Shown here in pieces: positions 9,197 through 19,699 of a stretch of 64,000 nucleotides of DNA. Where the stretch lies: assembly GCF_001428665.1 (NCBI RefSeq), contig NZ_LMIJ01000024.1, positions 84,278-148,277 of the forward strand, in the 5' to 3' direction. Under the pieces are notes generated by a model that was not told the DNA's origin, ran no database searches, and saw nothing but the letters and a program-made list of their open reading frames with translations. The position numbers and the translations under genes are program-made. Source of the DNA: Acidovorax sp. Root219 (GTDB lineage Bacteria > Pseudomonadota > Gammaproteobacteria > Burkholderiales > Burkholderiaceae_C). Numbering within the stretch: the first letter of the stretch is position 1; every line of letters begins with the position of its first letter.

Positions 9197-9356
9197 GAGG
9201 CTGAGAATCTCTCGTCCATGCCCGCCTTGCACGCCAAAACACCCCGGCTCGTCGTTGCAAATGCTCGCCATAGCCCCGGCTATGGCTGTGCTTTGCGCTT
9301 AGAGCCGAAGTGTTTTGACACGCCCTGCGGACACGGCCAAAAAATCCCCAGCCTCT
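9196..9356. repeat. 161-bp imperfect palindrome between convergent genes
   Basis: Centred on 9276. Paired blocks at increasing distance share that centre: GCCATAGC 9267-9274 / GCTATGGC 9279-9286, AAAACAC 9236-9242 / GTGTTTT 9310-9316, and AGAGGCTG 9196-9203 / CAGCCTCT 9349-9356. In the outer 55 positions of the arms about 39 are identical, and about 12 of the 16 differences become G-U pairs in the leftward transcript but C-A mismatches in the rightward one. It therefore looks like a very long RNA hairpin at the 3' end of the leftward operon, possibly also a bidirectional terminator or a dispersed element. Confidence 0.8.
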
Positions 9357-9391
9357 GATTTCCTGAGCTGCCGGCGCGGGTAGTCGTGCGA

Positions 9392-10540
9392 TCAGCCCGC
9401 AGCCGCAGCGCCGCAGCGCGGCAGAACCACATGGAAGCGCGTGGTGCCGTCTTCGGACTGCACATCGATCCGGCCGCCATGCGAGCGCACGATCTGCTGC
9501 ACGATGAACAGGCCCAGCCCCAGGCCCTGGTGGCGCCCCGGTTCCTGGTCACGCCCCCGGAACGGGCTGAATAACTGCGGAAGCAGGGCCGGCGGAATGG
9601 TGCCGCCGTTGGTCACCGTCAAGGCGACAGTGTCCGTGTCGGTGCCATCGAGTGCCACATGGATCGCCACTGCGGGATCGCCGTGGTGCACCGCATTGCC
9701 GATGAGGTTGATGGCCAGCTGGCACAGGCGCTCCTCGTCCCCCATGCCGGCCAGATTCCCCTGGTCGCTGGTACTGATCACATGGTTGGGAAAGCTGGTG
9801 CGTATCTCCTGCAGAGAGCGCTGCAGCACGGCATGCAGGTCCACGGGGGCCATGCGCATCGCCAGGCCGGTGCCCTGGCGGATGCGCGTCACGTCCAGCA
9901 GATCCTCGATCATGCGTGCCATGCGCTGGCTGCTGCTGAGCACGCGGCCGGCCAGTGCCTGCGCCCTGTCCGCCGCCAGGGGCTGGCGTTGCAGCGCCGT
10001 GGCCGCCGCGCCGATGGCCATCAGCGGCGTGCGCAGGTCATGGCTGAGCACCGCCATGAACATTTCGTTGATGCGCAGGGCCTCGGTGCGTTCGCGCAGT
10101 TCGCGGGCCAGGCTGCGCTTTTGGCGGAACAGCTCGAAGAACACGCCCGCCTTGGACGCCAGCATCTGCGGATCGATGGGCTTGTACAGAAAGTCCACGG
10201 CCCCCGTTTCGTAGCCACGGAACTGCCAGTTCGGGTCGCGCGAACCGGCGGTCATGAAGATCAGGGGGATATGGCGGGTGCGCTCGCTGCCGCGGATCAG
10301 CTCGGCCAGCTCGAACCCGTTCATCTCGGGCATCTGCACGTCCAGCAGGGCCAGCGCCACGTCACCGTGCAACAGCAGCAGCTCCAGTGCCTCGGGGCCC
10401 GACTGGGCCTTGAGCACCTCGATGCTGTCGCTGTGCAGCAGGGCTTCCACGGCCACGAGGTTTTCGGGCACGTCGTCCACCACCAGGCACTTGATGCGCT
10501 CGGCGGGCGGTGGCGGTGGGTGCAGAAGGGTGGGGCTCAC
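9392..10540 (-). CDS. receiver-histidine kinase (REC-HisKA-HATPase)
   Basis: 382-residue cytoplasmic protein with reversed order relative to most hybrids: an N-terminal receiver (about 15-135; D67 in LLDVQMPEM, K120 in YKPID), a coiled linker, HisKA with H167 in LSHDLRTPL, and an HATPase domain with an N-box (INLIGNAVHHG) and G-box GLGLGLF. It is the last gene of a leftward four-gene set and starts with GTG overlapping the cheB stop (GTGA), so it is translationally coupled. This architecture commonly links an upstream phosphorelay to a second kinase. No membrane segments are present. The signal is unknown. Confidence 0.92.
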   Translation of the reverse strand: MSPTLLHPPPPPAERIKCLVVDDVPENLVAVEALLHSDSIEVLKAQSGPEALELLLLHGDVALALLDVQMPEMNGFELAELIRGSERTRHIPLIFMTAGSRDPNWQFRGYETGAVDFLYKPIDPQMLASKAGVFFELFRQKRSLARELRERTEALRINEMFMAVLSHDLRTPLMAIGAAATALQRQPLAADRAQALAGRVLSSSQRMARMIEDLLDVTRIRQGTGLAMRMAPVDLHAVLQRSLQEIRTSFPNHVISTSDQGNLAGMGDEERLCQLAINLIGNAVHHGDPAVAIHVALDGTDTDTVALTVTNGGTIPPALLPQLFSPFRGRDQEPGRHQGLGLGLFIVQQIVRSHGGRIDVQSEDGTTRFHVVLPRCGAAAAG

Positions 10541-11148
10541 AGGATTCTCCGCATTTGCAGTTCGGTCAGCAGGGATGCGATCTCCGAAGGGGGGAGGATG
10601 TGGTGCGGCGTCATCAGGTCCAGCGCGGACTGGGGCATGGCGGACATGGCGGCGCTTGCGGGGGACTGCACGATGCAGAGCCCCCCTGCAGCGCCGATGG
10701 CGGCCATGCCACGGGCGCCATCGTGGTTGGCGCCGGACAGGAGCATACCAATCAAACGCCCTCCATAAATGTCCGCCGCCGATTCGAACAGCACGTCGAT
10801 GGACGGGCGCGAGAAGTGCACGGGCGCATCGACCGACAGCGCCAGCTGCGGACCGGCATCCACCAGCAGGTGGTAGTCGGGTGGGGCAAAGTACACGCTG
10901 CCGGCCTCGATCGGCTCCTTGTCCTGCGCCTCGGCCGTGCGCAGCGCACAGCGCGGGCGAAAGATCTCGGGCAGCAGGCTGGGTGCCTCGCGCGGCAGGT
11001 GCAGCGTGACCAGCACCGCCACGCAGGTCTGCGCCTGAAGCGATGGCAGGATGGTGGAGATGGCATCGATGGCGCCCGCCGAGCCACCGATCACGATGGC
11101 ATCGAATGCGCGCGGCCCGTGCGGGTACATCGGGGCTGCGGTAGTCAT
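10537..11148 (-). CDS. cheB: CheB-type methylesterase domain protein without receiver
   Basis: 203-residue stand-alone CheB methylesterase. Family features are the nucleophile loop GGSAGAID near the N terminus and the acidic catalytic motif in LLSGANHDGARGM; a histidine in TLHLPRE fits the triad. Canonical chemotaxis CheB has an N-terminal receiver, which is absent here. The start is the ATG overlapping the cheR stop (ATGA); upstream in-frame codons lie inside cheR. No methyl-accepting chemotaxis receptor is encoded nearby, so the methylation target is unclear; the coiled-coil hybrid kinase in the same operon is an obvious candidate. Confidence 0.88.
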   Translation of the reverse strand: MTTAAPMYPHGPRAFDAIVIGGSAGAIDAISTILPSLQAQTCVAVLVTLHLPREAPSLLPEIFRPRCALRTAEAQDKEPIEAGSVYFAPPDYHLLVDAGPQLALSVDAPVHFSRPSIDVLFESAADIYGGRLIGMLLSGANHDGARGMAAIGAAGGLCIVQSPASAAMSAMPQSALDLMTPHHILPPSEIASLLTELQMRRIL

Positions 11149-11987
11149 ATGCCCACCTTCTTGCGGTAGATGCGGTCTTCGAGCACGAAGTCGTCGAAGG
11201 CCGGGGCCTGCTCGGTGAAGCGCATCGACTCCTTGGACCCCAGGCCCAGGAAGCCTCGGCGGCACAACGCCTCCTTGAACAGGCCCAGCGCCCGGTTCTG
11301 CAGCTCGCGCTCGAAATAGATCAGCACGTTGCGGCAGGACACCAGGTGCACCTCGGCAAACACCGTGTCCGTGGCCAGGCTGTGGTCGGAGAACACCACT
11401 TGCTTGCGCAGCGCACGGTCGAACACCACCCGGCCGTAGCCGGCCGAGTAGTAGTCCGACAGCGAGGTCTTGCCGCCCGAGCGTGCATGGTTCTCGGTGA
11501 AAGCGGCCACGCGCGCCAGGTCGTACACGCCGGCCTCGGCGGCCTGCAGGGCCTGCTGGTTGATGTCGGTGGCGTAGATGATGGTGCGTTCGAGCAGGCC
11601 TTCCTCGTGCAGCAGGATGGCCAGCGAGTACACCTCCTCGCCGTTGCTGCAGCCGGCCACCCAGACCTTGAGCGAGGGGTAGGTGCGCAGGATGGGGATC
11701 ACCTGCTCGCGCAGCGACTTGAAGTAGCGCGGGTCGCGGAACATCTCGCTGACCTGCACCGTGAGGTATTCGAGCAGCGCCGGGAACACGGTCGCGTCGT
11801 GCAGCACCTTGTCCTGCAGCTGCGACAGCGTCTGGCAGCCAAAGCGCGAGATCGCGGCCTGCAGGCGCCGCTTGAGCGAGGCCTGCGCGTAGCCGCGAAA
11901 GTCGTAGTGGTAGCGGTAGTAGATCGCGTCCAGCAGCAGGCGCTGCTCGATGTCGGCAATCCTGGCCGTCTTGGGTTGGGCGCTCAC
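11145..11987 (-). CDS. cheR: CheR-type SAM-dependent protein glutamate methyltransferase
   Basis: 280-residue CheR with an N-terminal helical domain, then a Rossmann SAM-binding domain containing VWVAGCSNGEEVYS and YATDI, and the C-terminal CRNVLIYF motif. These are the standard CheR landmarks. The GTG start overlaps the stop of the upstream hybrid kinase (GTGA); the longer in-frame extension falls entirely within that gene and is rejected. In chemotaxis CheR methylates receptor glutamates; here it lies between a hybrid kinase and a CheB domain with no receptor, a layout known from non-chemotaxis CheB/CheR sensory operons. Confidence 0.92.
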   Translation of the reverse strand: MSAQPKTARIADIEQRLLLDAIYYRYHYDFRGYAQASLKRRLQAAISRFGCQTLSQLQDKVLHDATVFPALLEYLTVQVSEMFRDPRYFKSLREQVIPILRTYPSLKVWVAGCSNGEEVYSLAILLHEEGLLERTIIYATDINQQALQAAEAGVYDLARVAAFTENHARSGGKTSLSDYYSAGYGRVVFDRALRKQVVFSDHSLATDTVFAEVHLVSCRNVLIYFERELQNRALGLFKEALCRRGFLGLGSKESMRFTEQAPAFDDFVLEDRIYRKKVGI

Positions 11988-14900
11988 TTGGGCATCCACA
12001 CCCGTACCAGCGACAGCAGCTTCTCCACGTCCAGTGGCTTGGCGATGTAGTCGTTGGCGCCGGCGGCCAGGCATTTGTCCTGGTCGTCCTTCATGGCCTT
12101 GGCCGTGAGGGCGATGATGGGCAGCCTGCGCCAGGCGGGCTGCTTGCGGATCTCGCGCATGGCGGTGTAGCCATCCATCTCCGGCATCATGATGTCCATC
12201 AGCACCAGGTCGACGGCGGGCCCGGTGCCACCCGAGCGCTCCAGGAACTCGAGCGCCTCGCGGCCGTTGCGCGCGATCTGCACCGAGATGCCCGTGGGCT
12301 CCAGGATGCTGGAGAGCGCGAACACGTTGCGCACGTCGTCCTCCACCACCAGCACCGTGCGGCCCTCGAAGGCCGCGTCGCGGCTGCGCGCTACCTGCAG
12401 CATCTGCCGGCGCTCCACCGAAAGTTCGGATTCCACCTGGTGCAGGAACAGGGTCACCTCGTCGAGCAGGCGCTCGGGCGAGCGTGCGTCCTTGATGATG
12501 ATGGACTTGGAGAAGCGGCGCAGCTGCTGTTCCTCGTCGCGCGTCAGGGCCCGGCCGGTATAGACGATGACCGGCGGGAAGGACACGTCCTCCTGCTCGG
12601 ACATGGCCTGGAGCAGCTCATAGCCGCTCAGGTCGGGCAGGTTCACGTCCATCACCATGCAGTCGAAGGTGCTGCTGCGCAGGTACTCCAGGGCGGCCGT
12701 GGCGTTTTCCACGCACACGATGTCCACGCCGTCGCTGGCCAGCAGCGCGCGCACGCTCTCGCGCTGGCGCGCGTCGTCTTCCACCACCAGCACGCGGCGC
12801 ATGCCCTGGGTGAACTTGGCTTCCAGGCGCTGCAGGGCGTGCACCAGTTCTTCGCGCTTGACGGGCTTGAGCGCGTAGCCAACGGCACCGCGGCCCATGG
12901 CCTCCTGCGAGTAGTCGGCCACCGAGACCACGTGCACCGGGATGTGCCGCGTGGCCGGGTTGCGCTTGAGCTGGTCGAGCACCCCGAGACCCGAGAAGTC
13001 GGGCAGGTTCACGTCCAGCACGATGGCGCTGGGCTGGTGCAGGGTGGCGGCAGCCAGGCCCTCCGTGGCCGTGTGGGCCAGGATGCAGTGGAAATCCATC
13101 TCCTGCGCCAGGTCGTTCAGGATGTTGGCAAAGCGCACGTCGTCCTCGATCACGAGGATGTTGCGCTCGCCCTTGGGGCGCGCTGCCACGGGCAGGATGG
13201 CGGGGGCTGTCGGCGCCGGCCGGTCAGGCCTGGAGGCTGGCGCCGCTGGCGGCGCGCTGGCGGCGCTCTGGGGGGCCTGGAAGGCACGGCCGGTGGATGG
13301 CTCGTCGGACTGCACGGCATGGCGCGGCACGGTCAGGGTGAACTCGCTGCCCTGGCCCGGCGTGCTGTGGATGGCGATGCTGCCGCCCAGCAATTGGGCC
13401 AGATCGCGCGAGATCGACAGGCCCAGGCCGGTGCCGCCATACTTGCGGTGGGTGCTGCCATCGGCCTGGCGGAAGGCCTCGAAGACCAGCTCCTGCTGGT
13501 GCTCGGGAATGCCGATGCCGGTGTCGCGCACGGCAAAGGCCAGCAGGTCGCCTGGTTGGTGCGAGACATGCAGCGCCACGCTGCCCTGCTCGGTGAACTT
13601 GACGGCGTTGGACAGCAGGTTCTTGAGCACCTGGCCCAGGCGCAGGGCGTCGGTGTCCATGGTGGCCGGTACGTTGGCATCGATGGTGAGCGCCAGACTC
13701 AACCCCTTCTCCTCGGCGATGGGGCGCAGCGGGTCGACCAGGGCCTGCATGGCGCGGGCGATGTCCACGGTCTCGATGTCGATGGTGGCCTGGCCGGCCT
13801 CGATCTTGGACAGGTCCAGGATGTCGTTGATCAGCGCCAGCAGGTCGTTGCCGGCCGAGGAGATGGTCTGCGCGTACTTGACCTGCTCGCCCGTCAGGTT
13901 GCCGGCCTTGTTGTCGGCCAGCAGCTTGGCCAGGATCAGGGTGGAGTTGAGCGGGGTGCGCAGTTCGTGGCTCATGTTGGCCAGGAACTCGCTCTTGTAC
14001 TGGCTGGTCTGCTCGATCTCGCGCGCCTTCTCGGTCAGGTCCGACTGGGCGGCCAGCAGCTCCTCGCGCTGGTTCTCGAGCTGCTGGGTCTGTTCTTCCA
14101 GCTGTGCATTGGTCTGCTCCAGTTCGGTCTGCTGCAGCTCCATCTGCGCCTGCGACTCCTGCAGGATGCGGCTTTGCTGCTCCAGCTCTTCGTTGTTGAC
14201 GCGCAGTTCCTCCTGCTGGGCCTGCAGCTCTTCGGACTGACGCTGGGTCTCTTCGAGCAGGGCTTCGAGCCGGCTGCGGTCCTGGCCCGAGCGGATGGCC
14301 ACGGCCAGCATCTCGGAGGCCTGCTTGAACAGGCGGTGCTCGAATTCGTCCACCGCGCGGTAGAAGCCGAGTTCGATCACGGCAAACACCTCGCCGTTCT
14401 CCATGGCGGGTGCCACCAGCAACTCGGCCGGCGCCGACGCGCCCGTGCTGGAGGACACGGTCAGGTGGTTGGCCGGCACGTCGCGCACGTGCAGCAGCTC
14501 GCGCGAGCGCGCGCACTGGCCCACCAGGCCTTCGCCATCGATCAGTTTCTGCGCCAGTCGCTCGCGCGGCAGGGCGTAGCCGCCGAATAGGGTGAAACCA
14601 CCCTGCTCGTCAACAGCGTAGGCCGCGCCCACCTTGGCGTTGAGGTAGGTGGCCAGGTATTCGAGCGCCAGTTCGCCGATCTCTTCGACGCGGCGGTCGC
14701 CCTGCAACTGTTGTGCCAGGCCGCTCAGGCCCGTGACCACCCAGTTCTGGCGCGCCTTGAGGCGGTGCTCGCGCGCCGTGAGGGCTGCCGAGATGCAGAT
14801 CAGCACCAGCAACACCAGGGACCCGCCCCAGGAATAGTAGGCCGAAAGGGCGGCCGCTTCTTCCCAATTGCGGCGGCGGTCCTCCAGTTCCTGGGTCTGC

Positions 14901-15418
14901 AGGCCCGCCAGGTCGGAGGCCAGGTCCCGGATGCGGTCCATGATGTTCTTGCCCGCATCCGTGCGCACCAGGGCCATGGCCCCGTCCACGTTGCCGGTCT
15001 TGCGCAGCTCCACGGTTTCGGCGAGTTCGCTGCGCTTTTGTTTGGTCAGGTCTTCGATCTGGACCACGAGTCGCAACTGGCCCGGGTTGCTGCCCGTACT
15101 GGTCTTGAGGGCTGCGATCTGGCGGTCCAGGACGTTCTGTGCCAGCAGATAGGGCTGCAGGTACGAGGCATCGCCTGTGAGCAGGTAGCCGCGCTGGCCG
15201 GTTTCCAGGTCCTTCATCGCCGAGTGCACCAGCGACAGCTGGCGCATGCCCTGCGAGGTGCGGTCCATCGCCGCCACGGCTTCGGCACGGACCTCGGACG
15301 CACGGTAGTTGACGAAGGCAATGACCAGCGTGGCCAGGGCCGCCACGATGAACCCCGCCATCAGGCTGCGGGGAATGGCAAAACGCTGGGCGGCCTGGGT
15401 ACTCGGTGATCGGGGCAT
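11984..15418 (-). CDS. CHASE3-GAF hybrid histidine kinase with three receivers
   Basis: 1144-residue inner-membrane sensor. Order: TM1 (about 16-38), periplasmic CHASE3 domain ([21 protein letters not shown] is its core), TM2 ([18 protein letters not shown]), a GAF domain, a very Q/E-rich coiled coil, HisKA with SHELRTPLN (about residue 483), HATPase (G-box GTGLGLS), a proline/alanine linker, then three receivers with phosphoacceptor motifs [22 protein letters not shown] and [11 protein letters not shown]. The start is an ATG just before TM1; longer frames lack coding character. First gene of the cheR-cheB operon. The glutamate/glutamine-rich coiled coil resembles chemoreceptor signalling helices and could be the CheR/CheB substrate (inference). 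Confidence 0.93.
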   Translation of the reverse strand: MPRSPSTQAAQRFAIPRSLMAGFIVAALATLVIAFVNYRASEVRAEAVAAMDRTSQGMRQLSLVHSAMKDLETGQRGYLLTGDASYLQPYLLAQNVLDRQIAALKTSTGSNPGQLRLVVQIEDLTKQKRSELAETVELRKTGNVDGAMALVRTDAGKNIMDRIRDLASDLAGLQTQELEDRRRNWEEAAALSAYYSWGGSLVLLVLICISAALTAREHRLKARQNWVVTGLSGLAQQLQGDRRVEEIGELALEYLATYLNAKVGAAYAVDEQGGFTLFGGYALPRERLAQKLIDGEGLVGQCARSRELLHVRDVPANHLTVSSSTGASAPAELLVAPAMENGEVFAVIELGFYRAVDEFEHRLFKQASEMLAVAIRSGQDRSRLEALLEETQRQSEELQAQQEELRVNNEELEQQSRILQESQAQMELQQTELEQTNAQLEEQTQQLENQREELLAAQSDLTEKAREIEQTSQYKSEFLANMSHELRTPLNSTLILAKLLADNKAGNLTGEQVKYAQTISSAGNDLLALINDILDLSKIEAGQATIDIETVDIARAMQALVDPLRPIAEEKGLSLALTIDANVPATMDTDALRLGQVLKNLLSNAVKFTEQGSVALHVSHQPGDLLAFAVRDTGIGIPEHQQELVFEAFRQADGSTHRKYGGTGLGLSISRDLAQLLGGSIAIHSTPGQGSEFTLTVPRHAVQSDEPSTGRAFQAPQSAASAPPAAPASRPDRPAPTAPAILPVAARPKGERNILVIEDDVRFANILNDLAQEMDFHCILAHTATEGLAAATLHQPSAIVLDVNLPDFSGLGVLDQLKRNPATRHIPVHVVSVADYSQEAMGRGAVGYALKPVKREELVHALQRLEAKFTQGMRRVLVVEDDARQRESVRALLASDGVDIVCVENATAALEYLRSSTFDCMVMDVNLPDLSGYELLQAMSEQEDVSFPPVIVYTGRALTRDEEQQLRRFSKSIIIKDARSPERLLDEVTLFLHQVESELSVERRQMLQVARSRDAAFEGRTVLVVEDDVRNVFALSSILEPTGISVQIARNGREALEFLERSGGTGPAVDLVLMDIMMPEMDGYTAMREIRKQPAWRRLPIIALTAKAMKDDQDKCLAAGANDYIAKPLDVEKLLSLVRVWMPK

Positions 15419-15592
15419 GCGAAGCGGGTTCCGGGTGAGGGGCAACCGGACAATGTAACGGGTTTGTACAAATTCCCGGTGTAGGACATTTCCTGCATCG
15501 CAAGCGCGGCGAGTGGGGTCCTCGCGGCTGCTACATTCCCGGTGCCGCCCGCCCGACGGGCAACATTGCCCGTATTTGCCGCCTTCTTCGCC

Positions 15593-16477
15593 ATGTCCGC
15601 CCCTTCGCGCAGTCGCCTGTCCCTCTACCTTGACCTGATCCGTTTGAACCGGCCGGCCGGCTGGCTGGTCTGCCTGTGGCCCACCTTGAGCGCGCTGTGG
15701 ATTGCCTCGGATGGTTTTCCGGGCTGGCACCTGCTGGCGGTGTTCGTGCTGGGCACCTTTCTCATGCGCAGCGCCGGCTGCTGCGTGAACGATGTGGCCG
15801 ACCGTGACTTCGACCGCCATGTCAAGCGCACGGCGGCGCGGCCCGTGACCACCGGGGCCATTTCCGTCAAGGAGGCGCTGACCCTGGGCGCCGTGCTCGC
15901 GCTGGTGTCCTTCGGCCTGGTGCTGACCACCAATGCGGCGGCCATCGCCTGGTCCGTGCCCGCCGTGCTGGTGGCCATTGCCTACCCGTTTTCCAAGCGC
16001 GTGATTTCCATGCCACAGGCGGTGCTGGGCATTGCCTTCAATTTTGGCATCGTGATCGCTTTCGCCGCCGTGCAGGGCCAGGTGCCCGCCGTGGCCTGGT
16101 GGATGTGGCTCGGAAACCTGTTCTGGGTGCTGGCCTATGACACCGAGTACGCCATGGTCGACCGCGACGACGACCTGAAGATCGGCATCAAGACCTCGGC
16201 CATCACCCTGGGCCGTTTCGATGTGGCGGCCATCGTGCTATTCTACCTGCTGTTCCTGGTCATCTGGGGCGTGGCGCTTGCGCCCTATGCCCTGGGTCCG
16301 GTGTACTGGCTGGCCACGGCCGCAGCCCTGGCGCAGGGTGTCTGGCATTGGACGCTGATCCGCCACCGCACCCGCGAAGGCTGCTTCATCGCCTTCCGCG
16401 TCAACCACTGGCTTGGCGCAACGGTGTTTGCCGGCATTGCCGGCAGCTATCTGCTGCGGCAGATGGCGGCCAACTGA
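15593..16477 (+). CDS. ubiA: 4-hydroxybenzoate polyprenyltransferase
   Basis: Inner-membrane prenyltransferase that attaches the polyprenyl tail to 4-hydroxybenzoate in ubiquinone synthesis. The 294-residue product (E. coli 290) is almost entirely transmembrane helices and carries both Mg2+-diphosphate motifs: NDVADRDFD and the second, in YAMVDRDDD. The N-terminal [15 protein letters not shown] is typical. ATG at 15593 is chosen; an in-frame upstream CTG/GTG-type extension of 17 codons adds no conserved sequence. Neither start has a good ribosome site. It is divergent from the hybrid kinase and convergent with proC, with a GC hairpin (GGGGC TCAG GCCCC, 16490-16503) at the junction. Confidence 0.96.
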   Translation: MSAPSRSRLSLYLDLIRLNRPAGWLVCLWPTLSALWIASDGFPGWHLLAVFVLGTFLMRSAGCCVNDVADRDFDRHVKRTAARPVTTGAISVKEALTLGAVLALVSFGLVLTTNAAAIAWSVPAVLVAIAYPFSKRVISMPQAVLGIAFNFGIVIAFAAVQGQVPAVAWWMWLGNLFWVLAYDTEYAMVDRDDDLKIGIKTSAITLGRFDVAAIVLFYLLFLVIWGVALAPYALGPVYWLATAAALAQGVWHWTLIRHRTREGCFIAFRVNHWLGATVFAGIAGSYLLRQMAAN

Positions 16478-16494
16478 ATAGCAATCTCCGGGGC

Positions 16495-17331
16495 TCAGGC
16501 CCCGAACTCGTTGCCCAGTTCGTGGGCGCGCTGCTCGGCGGCTTTCATCGCGCGCTCGAAGGCCTCGCCCACGCCATCCTTTTCCATGGACTGCAGGGCT
16601 GCATAGGTGGTGCCGCCCTTGGACGTGACGCGCTGGCGCAGCACGGCCGGTGACTCGTCGGAGCGGCGCGCCAGCTCCGAGGCGCCCACGAAGGTGCCCA
16701 CGGCCAGCTGGTGCGCCTGCTCCGCAGACAGTCCCATGGCCGTGCCCGCGCGCGCCATGGCTTCCAGGAAGTAAAAGACATAGGCCGGGCCCGAGCCCGA
16801 CAGGGCCGTCACGGCATCGAGCTGCTTTTCGCTGTCCACCCACAGGTACTCGCCGGTGGTGGCCATGATGGCCTGCACGCTCTCGCGCTCGGCCTGCGAT
16901 ACGCCGGGGCGGGCATACAGCGCGCTCATGCCCTTGCCCACCAGGGCCGGGGTGTTGGGCATGGTGCGCACCACGCGCTCGCTGCCGAGCCACTGGGCGA
17001 TGCTGTCCGAGCGGATGCCGGCGGCCACGCTCAGGTGCAGGGCGTCCTCTGTGTGCGCGCGGGTCTGGGCAGCCGCGTCCTTGAACGTCTGGGGCTTCAC
17101 GGCCCAGACCACGATGCGGGCGCGCTGCAGGGCCGGGCCAGCCTCGGGCTGGGCCTCCAGACCATAGTTCTTGAGCAAGGCGCCCCGCGCCTCGGCCCAG
17201 GGCTCGACCACCTCGATCTGGCTGGCCGGGTGCCCCTGGCGGATCAGGCCGCCGATGATGGCGCTGGCCATGTTGCCGCCGCCGATGAAGGCGATCACGG
17301 GAAGGGATGAGGGTGCGGTGGTCTGGCTCAT
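16495..17331 (-). CDS. proC: pyrroline-5-carboxylate reductase
   Basis: Last step of proline synthesis: NAD(P)H-dependent reduction of 1-pyrroline-5-carboxylate. The 278-residue protein has the N-terminal dinucleotide motif IAFIGGGNMASAIIGGL, VVWAVKPQ, RTMPNTPA, and the C-terminal signature TALSGSGPAYVFYF followed by SKGGTT. Length matches the family (about 270). The ATG at 17331 lies just before the Rossmann strand; the in-frame upstream extension is rejected because it is not conserved in character. Downstream of glpK in the same direction (76 bp gap) but functionally unrelated. Confidence 0.96.
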   Translation of the reverse strand: MSQTTAPSSLPVIAFIGGGNMASAIIGGLIRQGHPASQIEVVEPWAEARGALLKNYGLEAQPEAGPALQRARIVVWAVKPQTFKDAAAQTRAHTEDALHLSVAAGIRSDSIAQWLGSERVVRTMPNTPALVGKGMSALYARPGVSQAERESVQAIMATTGEYLWVDSEKQLDAVTALSGSGPAYVFYFLEAMARAGTAMGLSAEQAHQLAVGTFVGASELARRSDESPAVLRQRVTSKGGTTYAALQSMEKDGVGEAFERAMKAAEQRAHELGNEFGA

Positions 17332-17407
17332 GGTGTGCAGTCGGAAGAACGAAGACAAGGGAACGGCAGGGGCATGATGGTAGCCGCCCCGCCGAACTCC
17401 GGGGCCT

Positions 17408-18901
17408 TCATTCCAGTGTGGCCTGGCGCACGGCCAGCTCCCAGCGCTCCATGAGTTCCTGCGCGCGCGCCTTGCCCAGAGTGGGCACGAAGCGCCGTTC
17501 GGCCCGCCACAGCTGCGAGAGCTCGGTCGTGCTGCCGTACACGCCGCTCGACAGGCCTGCAAGATAGGCAGCACCCAGGGCGGTGGTCTCGATCACGGCG
17601 GGGCGCACCACGGGGATGCCCAGCAGGTCGGCCTGGAACTGCATCAGCAGGTCGTTGATGCAGGCCCCGCCATCCACGCGCAGCTCGCTCACCGGGGCGC
17701 CTCCGGCGGCCACGGCGTCGCGGCTCATGGCCAGCAGCAGGGCGGCGCTCTGGTAGGCGATGCTTTCGAGCGCGGCGCGCGCGATGTGGCCCAGGGTGGA
17801 GCCGCGCGTGAGGCCGGTGATGGTGCCGCGCGCATCGGGCTTCCAGTACGGGGCGCCCAGGCCGGTGAAGGCCGGCACCATCATCACGCCGCCCGAGTCG
17901 GGCACGCTCTGGGCGAGCGACTCGACCTCGCCGCTGGTGGAGATGGCGCGCAGGCCGTCGCGCAGCCACTGAACCACGGCGCCGCCGACGAAGACACTGC
18001 CTTCCATGGCGAACTCGGTCTGTGCGCTGGCCTGGGCCGCGCTGGTGGTGAGCAGGCCGTTCTGCGAGGTCTGGAAGGTGGTGCCCGTGTGCATGAGCAT
18101 GAAGCAGCCCGTGCCATAGGTGTTCTTGGCCATGCCCGCGCCAAAGCAGGCCTGACCGAACAGCGCGCTCTGCTGGTCGCCTGCCACGCCGCCCACGCGG
18201 ATGGCGTGGCCCAGCAGGTCGGGGGCCACGTCGCAGAAATGCGAGCTCGATGGCTGCACGCTGGGCATCAGCGATTTGGGAATGCGCAGCAGCGCCAGCA
18301 GCTCATCGTCCCACTGGTTGGTGTGCACGTTGAACAGCATGGTCCGCGAGGCATTGCTCACATCGGTCACATGCACCTCGCCATGCGTGAGCTGCCACAT
18401 GAGCCAGCTGTCCACCGTGCCGAAGGCCAGCTCGCCGCGCTCGGCCTGGTCGCGTGCGCCGGGCACGTGGTCCAGCAGCCACTGCAGCTTGGTGCCTGAA
18501 AAATAGGCATCGATCAGCAGGCCGGTCTTGGCCTGGATGGTCCCGGCCTTGCCTTGCTCGCGCAGCGCGGCGCAGGCCGGCTCGGCCCGGCGGTCCTGCC
18601 AGACGATGGCATGGTGCACGGGCTGGCCGGTCTGGCGGTTCCACAGCACGGTTGTCTCGCGCTGGTTGGTGATGCCCACGGCGCGGATGGCGCTGGCCTG
18701 GAGGTTCGCCTTCTCCAACGCCTCGCGGGCCGTGGCCAGCTGGGTGCGCCAGATCTCCATGGGGTCGTGTTCCACCCAGCCGGGCTGGGGGTAGATCTGG
18801 GGCAGCTCGCGCTGGGCCTGGGCCACGATGTGGCCCAACTCGTCAAAGACGATGCTGCGGGAGCTGGAAGTGCCTTGGTCGAGTGCAAGCAGGTAGGTCA
18901 T
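17408..18901 (-). CDS. glpK: glycerol kinase
   Basis: ATP-dependent phosphorylation of glycerol to sn-glycerol-3-phosphate, feeding GlpD encoded divergently. The 497-residue product (E. coli 502) begins with the phosphate-binding [10 protein letters not shown] and includes [28 protein letters not shown] and NASRTMLFN, all FGGY/glycerol kinase signatures. ATG 18901 is chosen over a TTG nine bases upstream. It lies 16 bp after glpR, so the two are almost certainly co-transcribed from the 19.7-19.9 kb intergenic region. Confidence 0.97.
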   Translation of the reverse strand: MTYLLALDQGTSSSRSIVFDELGHIVAQAQRELPQIYPQPGWVEHDPMEIWRTQLATAREALEKANLQASAIRAVGITNQRETTVLWNRQTGQPVHHAIVWQDRRAEPACAALREQGKAGTIQAKTGLLIDAYFSGTKLQWLLDHVPGARDQAERGELAFGTVDSWLMWQLTHGEVHVTDVSNASRTMLFNVHTNQWDDELLALLRIPKSLMPSVQPSSSHFCDVAPDLLGHAIRVGGVAGDQQSALFGQACFGAGMAKNTYGTGCFMLMHTGTTFQTSQNGLLTTSAAQASAQTEFAMEGSVFVGGAVVQWLRDGLRAISTSGEVESLAQSVPDSGGVMMVPAFTGLGAPYWKPDARGTITGLTRGSTLGHIARAALESIAYQSAALLLAMSRDAVAAGGAPVSELRVDGGACINDLLMQFQADLLGIPVVRPAVIETTALGAAYLAGLSSGVYGSTTELSQLWRAERRFVPTLGKARAQELMERWELAVRQATLE

Positions 18902-18917
18902 GGCAAACAAGGATAAG

Positions 18918-19682
18918 TCAGGCGGCCACGGTGCAGATCACCTCGGCGTCCTGGAGCAGTACAGGGAAGGGCTCGGGCGGCGGCGCATCGGTGAACAGCC
19001 GGTCGATCTGCTGCAGGGTGGCCAGTTGCACCATGGCCGGGCGGTTGAACTTGCTGTGATCGGCCGCCAGCCAGACCTCGCGCGACTGGGCAATGATGGT
19101 CTGCGCCACCTTCACCTCGCGGTAGTCGAAGTCGCGCAGCGAGCCGTCGGGCTCGATGCCCGAAATGCCGATGAGCGCGATGTCCACGCGGAACTGGCGA
19201 ATGAAGTCCACCGCCGCCTCGCCCACGATGCCGCGGTCGCGCGTGCGCACCACCCCGCCGGCCACGATCACCTCGCATTCGGGGTTGCCGCTCAGGATGG
19301 CGGCCACATTCAGGTTGTTGGTGATCACGCGCAGGCCGCGGTGGTGCAGCAGCGCCTTCGCGATGGCTTCGGTGGTGGTGCCGATGTTCAGGATCAGCGA
19401 GCAGTCGTTGGGTACCTGCTCGGCCACTGCGCGTGCAATGCGCGCCTTGCCCTCGGCATGCAGGGTTTCGCGCTGCGTGTGGGCCAGGTTCTCCACGGTG
19501 GAGCTGGGCACTCGCACCCCGCCGTGAAAGCGCGTGAGCAGGCCCGATTCCGCCAGGCGCTGCACGTCGCGGCGCACCGTCTGCAGGGTCACGCCCAGGG
19601 TCTCGGCCAGCTGTTCGACGCTGGCGGATTTGCGCGCGCGCACTTCTTCAAGGAGCAGGAGTTGTCGGGGGTTGGTATTCAC
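18918..19682 (-). CDS. glpR: DeoR-family glycerol regulon repressor
   Basis: 254-residue DeoR-type repressor: N-terminal helix-turn-helix (about 8-60, [20 protein letters not shown]) and a C-terminal sugar-phosphate sensing domain with [17 protein letters not shown] and AADHSKF motifs. GTG start at 19682. In the GlpR group the inducer is glycerol-3-phosphate; the location between glpK and the divergent glycerol ABC operon supports that assignment. The immediate upstream region contains phased GAAC-type motifs that may be its operators. Confidence 0.93.
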   Translation of the reverse strand: MNTNPRQLLLLEEVRARKSASVEQLAETLGVTLQTVRRDVQRLAESGLLTRFHGGVRVPSSTVENLAHTQRETLHAEGKARIARAVAEQVPNDCSLILNIGTTTEAIAKALLHHRGLRVITNNLNVAAILSGNPECEVIVAGGVVRTRDRGIVGEAAVDFIRQFRVDIALIGISGIEPDGSLRDFDYREVKVAQTIIAQSREVWLAADHSKFNRPAMVQLATLQQIDRLFTDAPPPEPFPVLLQDAEVICTVAA

Positions 19683-19699
19683 GCGAATGGATCAGCAAG

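Noticed and set aside
12440-14590. Rightward 716-codon frame inside the hybrid kinase
   Set aside because: Antisense shadow of a well-supported multi-domain kinase; low-complexity, histidine/glutamine-rich translation with no family motif.
16489-16504. GC hairpin at the ubiA/proC junction as a terminator
   Set aside because: Perfect short stem but no T-run on either strand and it overlaps the proC stop codon; mentioned in the ubiA entry only.
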